Origin: Marsupella aquatica
Taxonomy: Eukaryota > Marchantiophyta
Direction: 5' to 3'
NCBI GenBank assembly: GCA_973895155.1
Contig: OZ316897.1
Span: 372,001-436,000, forward strand
Length of the DNA stretch: 64,000 nucleotides
Positions 56,901 to 64,000 of this stretch are shown here, piece after piece (the stretch's first letter is position 1; every line of letters starts with the position of its first letter). The translations under genes were made by a program, and so were the position numbers. The notes below the pieces were generated by a model. The model ran no database searches. It worked only from the letters and a program-made list of their open reading frames with translations, and was not told where the DNA came from.

Positions 56901-59900
56901 CAGAACATCAAATAGAGATGATAACTTCTGAAGCTCCACAATTCCGTATGCTTTTCTTTCCGGTAGTGGGGGTGGATCAGGAAGCAAACTTGAGACGTGC
57001 TTGGACAGAACCGCCCTCATAGCTGCCTCATCTCACACCCGAGTGCATGGGATCAGTGACGAAAAGATCAAAAGTTGTGTTGAAGAGCCTACCTGGGAAA
57101 GTCATCGATACATCATGTGATTTGCACCAAAGGACACACTCAAGAATTTACAGTGACCAGCCTGAACCTTGTGAACACTATGTGAAGAACAACGAGCGTG
57201 AAGGCGGAGAAGACCCAGTTTTTCGACTTCGCACAATATTGCCATCCACGAGCGAGGAGCAGGCACGACTGTCACGATAAAACGACAGTGGCGTTCCTAA
57301 CTAGGTGTACTTCATGGCCTGCAAAGCACATTGTGACTAGTACGTACCTATCACTTACAAGACGAATACAGTAAGGCTTCTTACACTTTGTACCTTTAAA
57401 TTTTGCACCATCGCAATTGCCAGCCTCGCCTATTGGTGCATCCTGCGCTCAGAACACTGAACAATGTTGATCGAGAAGAAAAATGTTGGTCGAGTAGAAT
57501 CTGACGTACTTCATCGAATTGAGTCTCAGATGAAGCGGAATAGCCAGTTCAGCTCCATTCGATAGAAACTTAGCCATTTTGATATACAATGAGAATACTT
57601 ACATAGTCATACGAGGTAATATCAGGCTGGAACTCATATTGCGTGCTACCAGTATTTGCGCCACTGCTGAATCCAAAATTAGTTCCGCCATGTACCATCT
57701 GAGGAGAGAAAGTACATAGTCAAGACCGACCAGAAATAGGTCGCTGCATATTCTTAGAGAAGAATAGGAGCAAGAGACAAGGACATCAGAGAGGTGCCAT
57801 TGATGACGAATGTGCTTCAACAAGGGGCGTCTGATAAGGAACGGTGAAGGCACGCAGAAAGAGTGACAATGTTTTATGTACTCACATAAAGTACAACTGA
57901 CGCGTTGAGATCAAGTAATCGTTCCAAAGATGCTGCTACGTAATCAGGATCAGTCTTAGCTAAGGGTTCACCCCAATGAGTCAGCCACCCTGTGTAGAAT
58001 TCACTGCCACGGCATGGATCTCCATCATATCTCACAAACAGGATGCCTTGAACTAGCCAGCTGCACGCCCCCAATCTTTCAAGAAAATGCCAACAACTAC
58101 CAATCATGGCATGCGAAACGCTGTCGAGAGCAACCGGATAAATTTGTTACCTTGACATAGGTGGTGATTTTCCTGGAACGTTGAAAAGCTTCTGGAGTCG
58201 GAATGCTTCTGCTGCATCCCATTCCACGGGAAAGTCCACCGCTGCCAAATTGATTCGAAGAATATAATATGTGTTAATTTAGTAGTCCCAGTGATCTCAC
58301 TCTCCGTATAAAATTCAAGACTCCCAGAAGGCATCAGTTTAGAAAAGAGGTTTACATTAGCTTGAGTAGGTGATGAATCATCTCGACGAGTCATCAACTA
58401 GTCTTGACTCACAGTAATAAGTCTCGATCATTGCATTGAGGCATTGATGCGAGGTACCCCCTACTCAATAATTAGAATCTTACTTCGAGGACTCTCCCAC
58501 AAGAGACACAACATGGGACCCTCGGTAAGACCCAACACATCTACAAGATAATATAGGCATCTTTGAAAGTTTTTTTAGGGGGACCAAAAGTAATTTTTGA
58601 GAACGTTTCCAGTCTCGAGATATGAAGATGTTGTAAAGACATCTACTTACAAGTATAGATATTATTTCCGCTGAGGCTCCCACGGTGCAAGCTCTCCAAA
58701 GAAGCTCCATCAGTTGTATACCTGGCAGAAACCAGAAAGCCAACAAACCATGAGGGATCCTGCTCTTTATTGCCCTTGGTTGATGTCTATGTCTCAGAGC
58801 ATTTACCAAGGACACCCAACAAATATGCAAGCTAGAAACGGAGAAGATCACATTGCAACCACCCCATTCCTTCTGGAAAGGTAAACTTAATTTGTTCCTT
58901 TTTAGGAATCCAGAATGGATCTGTGGCCCGTGGGTTCCAATTTTCTGCTAAATAGGCCTGTGTCATTCATTTGAGGTTTGGCTAATTTTAAGGCAATCTA
59001 AATTTAGAGCCAACTCTGTTGATGGGTGAAACGGTAAGAACAAGTGAGAGTCCGGAACCTTTCCAAGATCTACTTTGTCATCTCTCCAGGGGATCCGAGA
59101 GTCAAGACGAGCACCACCCCTGATCAACAGTTTGTATATATGCTCAGCCACCACATCATATTCATAAATAGTTCTTCAGCAGCATCCTTCCGGTTCTACT
59201 GTGCATTGTGTACCTCTCGGCACCGTGACAAGTGTGGGGATCTTGTAAGAGTTGCAGAGCATCTCTCGTGTATTATGGTCTTTCACTCTGAGAGTCCTAG
59301 TTGACAACATGCATACAGATGATATGTGCGTGCTGGCGGCACAATGTATCACAAGTACCACCAGAGGGGTCAGAGACTCACAAAATGGCATCTCCAAGAT
59401 GGGCCCTAGCCTTGGCAGCAAGATGTTCCATGTAGGCTTTGTCGGCACCAAATGATCCATACTCATTCTCTACCTGCACGGTTAGGCAAACGTCTCATGA
59501 AATTCTTGTGGATCCCTATGTGTCAATACGACATATCAAATTGAAGTGGTTACAACAGGCTGGATACCAAATCACGGCAGACTCCCAGCTTAGATTTAAA
59601 CGTAGAATCATGTTCAAAGGAAAAAATTAAACTTTCAGCAACTAAACGTGTGGAGTGGCAAAACCGGACTGACCAACAAATAAAATAGCAGCAAACCTTG
59701 ATATTGGAGTATCTTCAAGAGTAGCATATTGTATCAGGGCATAAACTCCTACAAAATGCATAGATCTGAAGCCGTTTGTTTACCTGCACCATAATAATCG
59801 GTCCTCCTTGCATGTAGAGGAAGGGAAATATTCTTGGGAGTAAGATATCCCACCAATTGTCAACCTACATGATCAAAAACCAGGGACAAAATCAGATATC

Positions 59901-61376
59901 TCAAACAGGAGGTTAAACTTGTCCGATACAAACTGAAAGTAAACTGAGAAGCCTAGGGTTGGTACCAGGCTAAGATACTTAGTATCTGAACTCCGTAAAC
60001 TCAGAGGAGGCTCCACAGCCAGCAACCAGGCGGGAAAGCCCCCGAAGTCCCATTCTGTATACATTCCAGAGGACCTGTGGAGTTAGTATTGAACCTTACG
60101 AAGCTTCAGGATGCAGCAAGTACCGCCTATTAGTTGCAGAGATTGAGAAGACCAAAATTTTTTCAAAGGTTCACGGGACAGAAGAATCAGCGATGCAGAT
60201 CAAAGAGATCTAAAAGCAACGAATCATCCATATCGATAACCTCTTGATCCCTCTCCTCTATAATGATGGAACAGGACTCTCAAATAAGTTTTCCAAAGTT
60301 AGTACCTCCGCAGATGTAGGGTCCAGGACGAAGCATCACCAGCAAATCTAACCGTTGGGCAAGCTTCAAGAATCCCTCGAGATCAGCAGTCGTATTCTTT
60401 TCAAAATTAAGCCGATCTGCCTGTGGCTGATGCAAATTCCAAGGGACATATGTCTGTACTACATTTAAGCCCAAGGCTTTTACCCTCAGTAGCCTGTCCT
60501 CCCAGTACTGCAAAAATAGTGACGAAAAAAAGTGGACCTCTGTTAATTAAAGTCCATTGTGGGAGATCCACATTGACGCAGCTCGAGCCAGACTATCCAC
60601 GGCCACGTTCCTTGGATCCAAAGCTCAGATTATTGGCCTCGTCCATAGGAAATCTCCTTGTTACTGTTGCTCTAGAGTTGATATCAAACTGGTTACCTCC
60701 TTGAAAATTGTTGACTAGATAGTGAAGAGGAAAGCCTTGCTTACCTGCGGAGGAATTCTGAAGTAGTGGATAGATCCACCCAGAATCCTGAAGGGGGCCC
60801 CATCTTTGTAGAACTGATCATTGTCGATAATGAAAGTCCTCTCATTTGCGGCTAACCTCCTGTCCTGCAAGAAATGGAGACAAGAAATCGGACTTTTTAT
60901 CCAAGTAGAGTAAATCCTCTGGCAGCAAGCAAGCGCTACCTCATCAAGTTCTTTCCCCAAATCTAATTCGAAAACCATTCATCATGGCCAAAGCCTTAGA
61001 GCAATACTGTAATTCAGAATGCGAAGTTAAAACAAAATCTAGATTTCCAGTATGCTGGCCCAGTAACACAGGAGCATACAAGGCCAAAGGAAGTCTAGAT
61101 AAAAGAAGATCTCGCTTCACATTATGGCAAAAAAAAACCGTTCGTCGGACCTTCACATTGTTTGGCACGTCTGGAGAGATATTCCGACGCCGATTACGAT
61201 TTGACAAGATGACATTGCAAGAGAAAATTGAAACGAACACTAATGTCAAGCCAATTGGTTTGTCATCACTCTGATTGAACTGGAATTGATGGACCCACCT
61301 GAAAAGAAAGTGCAGCAAAGCTGAGGACGAGCAGAAACAGCTGCAGCAGCGTTGTCTGTCCGGTCGCCGTCACCAT
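53997..61376 (-). CDS. BGAL17: Beta-galactosidase, glycoside hydrolase family 35 (BGAL17-like)
   Basis: Nineteen exons on the minus strand: 61376-61299, 60864-60745, 60507-60306, 60054-59966, 59864-59784, 59473-59382, 58721-58651, 58241-58151, 58003-57886, 57698-57603, 57442-57394, 57022-56832, 56596-56522, 56272-56102, 55736-55686, 55209-55050, 54724-54585, 54322-54257 and 54110-53997. All introns are GT-AG and phases agree throughout: 684 residues, close to the plant BGAL17 type. Exon 1 is a signal peptide (LLQLFLLVLSFAALSFQ), so the protein enters the secretory pathway. GH35 marks: ILGGSIHYFRIP, LRPGPYICGEWDFGG, VENEYGS with acid/base Glu194, SSEFYTGWLTHWGE with nucleophile Glu276, VHGGTNFGFSSGAN. 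The C-terminal beta domains hold YGIVELQK, SGFILYRS, and GVFFINGFNLGRYWP. It releases terminal beta-galactose from glycans or cell-wall galactans. No stop or frameshift was found, so it is probably functional. The symbol names the closest plant class, not a proven orthologue. Confidence 0.96.
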
Positions 61377-62646
61377 CTTCTACTGCTGCTTCTTCCTGGC
61401 TTTTGGAGGTGGGCATGCGCCTCTGTTCAATTCCCAGAGCAGGAGCAAGGTGATTACACTGGAGCTGTGATCTCTATTCTCCCTGCAAAATGTAGCGAAT
61501 GGCACCTTCCATCTTCACTGCGCTGCGCTGCGAGCTGCTAATAGGAAAACGCTGCCATACTCCTCCCAGAAAGCCCACTTGACGGAGAGAGGACAGATTC
61601 TTCGGCTAAGCAACTCCAGCAAATCTTTCGTGTTCTGTAGGCCGTGGAAACCCTTTCATTAGGCATGTTGAATCTAATTGGGTTCAAATAGTCACACGCC
61701 AAAGCAATATCTCCAGTGAGCAGCTACACTTCCACCGCAATTAGTGTGAGAGAACAATTAGAGTGACACCAATATTAGAGTGACTCGCACTAATTTATGT
61801 GAATTCTGTTTTCCATCAGGAATCACACTAATTAGGTCTGTTAAGTCACCAGAAATTTATCAAGAAAAATCTAATCGATTGATCTAAAGCGCAATCCTGT
61901 GTACGATTCCCAAACTGTTAGAAACTGCACCATAAGACTGTCTGATGTGAAATGACAACAGGGTCTTCTTCAATTTTGTTGAAAGGCTTGCCAAACAAAA
62001 ACTAAGGGGAGGGGGAGGAACTTCATAATCACGATTCTGAAATTTTGACATCCAGGAGACTAAAGAAATATCGTACTTAGAAACTACAAAGTCATGAAAA
62101 GTTTCAGAGGACAGAATGTCGGCCATAATTGGGGAAAAACGGACCTAAATTTTTCTAAACCTTATCACGATTGTCCTGATATTGTACAGATTTGTGAGGC
62201 AAGAATTCGCAAACATAGCGGAAGAGCAAGATGGATTCAAAGAAACTAGCGAGGATGAGCAAGCCGACATTCAACACCCGTTTTAAATGATCGTTGCTCA
62301 ATCCGGGTTAAGCTATGGAGGACCAGGGCAGCACTTCCAGGAACTCTCCAGGGATACGAAAGTTGTCAGAGGAAGGATAGACCAATGTGAACAAGCGGAG
62401 GATGCTGGTATCACCAGTCAAATCTTCGACCTGAATGGTGATACTCTTGGACATTCCACTCGCATGAGAAGTCATTGAGACAATTATAATTACAGTCGTA
62501 CAAGAATAATATTTACAAGGACAATTCCGATCCATGGCATATCGCCGCAAGAGCAATCATTCTACCCACTTTATTTCCAACCCTTTGAGTCCCTCAAACA
62601 GCGATCCATGAATTAATTCGAGATCCTCTCCCTCGATCGCCCAAAT
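61377..62646. other. Intergenic, promoter side of the beta-galactosidase gene
   Basis: No gene seen. A small inverted repeat (AATTAGTGTGA near 61,738; TCACACTAATTAG near 61,833) brackets about 100 bases rich in TTAGAGTGA repeats, possibly a tiny MITE. Minus-strand frames at 61,884-62,126 and 62,308-62,556 show no domain. Confidence 0.5.
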
Positions 62647-63261
62647 CTAGCCCCATTTCCTCTCACTAACCCCAATCCATTCACCCCAACCCAAAACCTT
62701 CCCCTCCAGCTCCTTCGCCAATTCGTTCTTCTTCGCAACGGAACTCAGCCTACTCCCATCGAGCTTCTCCCCCAGTGCCACGACCATGAAAAAATAGTTA
62801 TGTGGCCCGTGCCCCTTCATGGCCCTCGGGCCGTCATACACCGTGCCGTTGAAATTAGCCCCGTACAAGAAGCCCCCCTTCAGCTGCGTCCCTTCCGGCT
62901 TCTTCCTCGTCCCTTTTATGGGATCGAAATCCTCGTCTTGGACACTGGTCTTTGACGCCGGGATGCCATAGAAGATGCCGTGTCCGAGGGGGCTGGGGAT
63001 CGGCGCGTCGACGTCTTGGACGATGAGCATGTATTCTTGGGCATCAGGAACGGGTGACCAGGAGAAGGAAGGGAAGAGGTTTGCACCTTCTTGCGTGTGG
63101 TCGATGGACATCAGGGAGCCGGAGGGGCCGCAGTCCGAGGAGGTCACGGTGATGGTGGGGGACGAAAACGATGTGAAGGCGGGTCCTTTGGTGAAGCGGC
63201 CAGCTTCATGGCCCTTCACGTTTGCGAGGAGTTTCGCAAAGATGAGCTCGACGTAGTCCAT
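62647..63261 (-). CDS. Phosphatidylethanolamine-binding protein (PEBP/RKIP-like), fungal-looking
   Basis: One uninterrupted frame of 204 residues. PEBP fold marks: FPSFSWSPVP, VQDVDAPIPSP (DPDAP ligand-site motif), HGIFYGIP, GPRAMKGHGPHNYFF (GxHR-type motif) and a C-terminal GWGEWIGVSERKW. PEBPs bind anionic groups of phospholipids or other small ligands and often act as regulators. It lacks the FT/TFL1 pattern of flowering-time PEBPs. The combination CGPSGSLMSIDHTQEGANLF and GWGEWIGVxERKW is, to my knowledge, that of fungal PEBP-like proteins. The gene has no intron and is GC-richer than its surroundings (two 60-base rows counted by hand hold 32 and 36 G+C). These features suggest horizontal transfer, but a search is needed. 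The ATG at 63261 is the start of the conserved frame. No signal peptide. Confidence 0.92.
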   Translation of the reverse strand: MDYVELIFAKLLANVKGHEAGRFTKGPAFTSFSSPTITVTSSDCGPSGSLMSIDHTQEGANLFPSFSWSPVPDAQEYMLIVQDVDAPIPSPLGHGIFYGIPASKTSVQDEDFDPIKGTRKKPEGTQLKGGFLYGANFNGTVYDGPRAMKGHGPHNYFFMVVALGEKLDGSRLSSVAKKNELAKELEGKVLGWGEWIGVSERKWG

Positions 63262-64000
63262 GTTCCTGGTCTTTGCGCTCCTGTTTCCGTTAGAGACTCG
63301 GACGAGGGTGGGGATTTAGGGGTTGTGGTCGCTTGGGGTTGGCATCAGGGTGAATACTCGAGTGGAATATGTACAGTAGACCTTAGCCGTGGGGGTGATA
63401 GGAGCTGTTGACGACCTGATGGAATGCGAGCTCGTTATACGGATCGGGGATCTGCATTTGTAATTTGATTACAGTATTGATCATCTCCATTTTGTCGTGA
63501 GAATCGATCATCTATCCGAAAAGTCTGGTACAGTTTTGCTGAATCACGATCTTCTACTCGGATGGCCCTTTTCCCAGAATCAGTTGTCCGGAAGTGGGTC
63601 CACCTTCTATCAGACACTGTAGTGGGAACACTCCTGAGATTAGTATGGAGGTTCAGGCTACTGTAGATCTAGTGTAGATTAGTCACGAAGGTGTCATCGT
63701 TTGTAATGTCGAGGTTCACCTCAAGTTTTGTCATGCTGAAGTATCTCATGTTAGAAAAGTTCTTTGACTTCCAGTATGCAATTCACTAAATTGACCTCAT
63801 GCTGAGTTCTTGAAATCAGCTCCATGAATTCCGTCATGTGCAAACAAACAAATATGAACCTTTCGAACATTTGGAGTGAAGACTAGAAATGATTTCTGAG
63901 CTTGTCTCTTCGAATTATATACCATTGCATTTATTCAAGATGTAGGAGAAAATCAGATCAAGCCTGCCCGAATTTTGTTCTTGCAGTTTCTTGTTCACTA
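63262..64000. other. No gene seen
   Basis: Upstream flank of the PEBP gene. Short open frames overlap on both strands without domains. An AGTGTAGATTAG / ACTGTAGATCTAG echo at 63,658-63,682 is the only repeat noticed. Confidence 0.55.

Noticed and set aside
56762-57022. Open plus-strand frame that at first resembled an organellar DNA insertion
   Set aside because: It is the antisense of exon 12 of the beta-galactosidase gene, whose phase and protein motifs fit fully.
58963-59154. Minus-strand frame with GGARLDSRIPW, first tried as beta-galactosidase exon 7
   Set aside because: Its phases do not fit the neighbouring exons. The true exon 7 (58721-58651) has YTTDGASLESL and fits both phases.

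Overview
The window looks like nuclear DNA of a plant. Its host genes have short GT-AG introns. One encodes a plastid-targeted LEA-like protein and another a land-plant type beta-galactosidase (BGAL17 class). The mobile elements are plant types: CACTA, hAT, and L1-like and other non-LTR retroelements. Compact introns and a fungal-looking PEBP gene would suit a bryophyte or another early-diverging streptophyte, but the sequence does not settle the species.

Layout. 1-4.99 kb is repeats (G-rich minisatellite, 85-bp tandem repeats, a longer diverged satellite) with no gene. 5.37-6.60 kb (+) is a three-exon, plastid-targeted LEA-like gene whose promoter holds ABRE and DRE motifs. 8.56-10.41 kb (-) is a five-exon frataxin gene with four nonsense codons. 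13.5-15.5 kb (+) is a truncated non-LTR retrotransposon, and 19.3-22.1 kb (-) is a decayed L1-like LINE; pyrimidine-rich repeats lie between them. 26.31-30.15 kb (+) is an eight-exon long coiled-coil gene. 32.41-33.63 kb (-) is an intronless RING-finger gene.

35,245-45,395 is a complete-ended 10.15-kb CACTA transposon. It has a CACTAG terminus at each end, 12-bp perfect terminal inverted repeats, and a 3-bp ATC target duplication on both sides. One arm (-) carries a broken tnp2 transposase and, upstream of it, a 358-aa SET-domain methyltransferase-like gene. The other arm (+) carries a broken TnpA/Transposase_24-like gene. TCCGAT/ATCGGA motifs are dense at both ends and also form two internal clusters around the first TnpA exon. 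The SET gene is the least damaged gene of the element, and I consider it the most interesting thing in the window.

46-53.9 kb is repeat-rich: a second G-rich minisatellite, a long foldback hairpin, hAT transposase remains, and a dispersed repeat shared with 24.5 kb. 53.997-61.376 kb (-) is a complete 19-exon GH35 beta-galactosidase of 684 aa; every junction I placed is GT-AG and in frame. 62.647-63.261 kb (-) is an intronless, GC-rich PEBP gene whose motif pattern recalls fungal PEBP proteins.

The host genes are unrelated single genes (stress protection, cell-wall or glycan metabolism, ubiquitin ligation, a lipid-binding-type protein) set among transposons. No operon-like cooperation is expected or seen. 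The only cooperating set is inside the CACTA element: TnpA-like binding protein, TnpD/tnp2 transposase, terminal binding motifs and the added SET protein.
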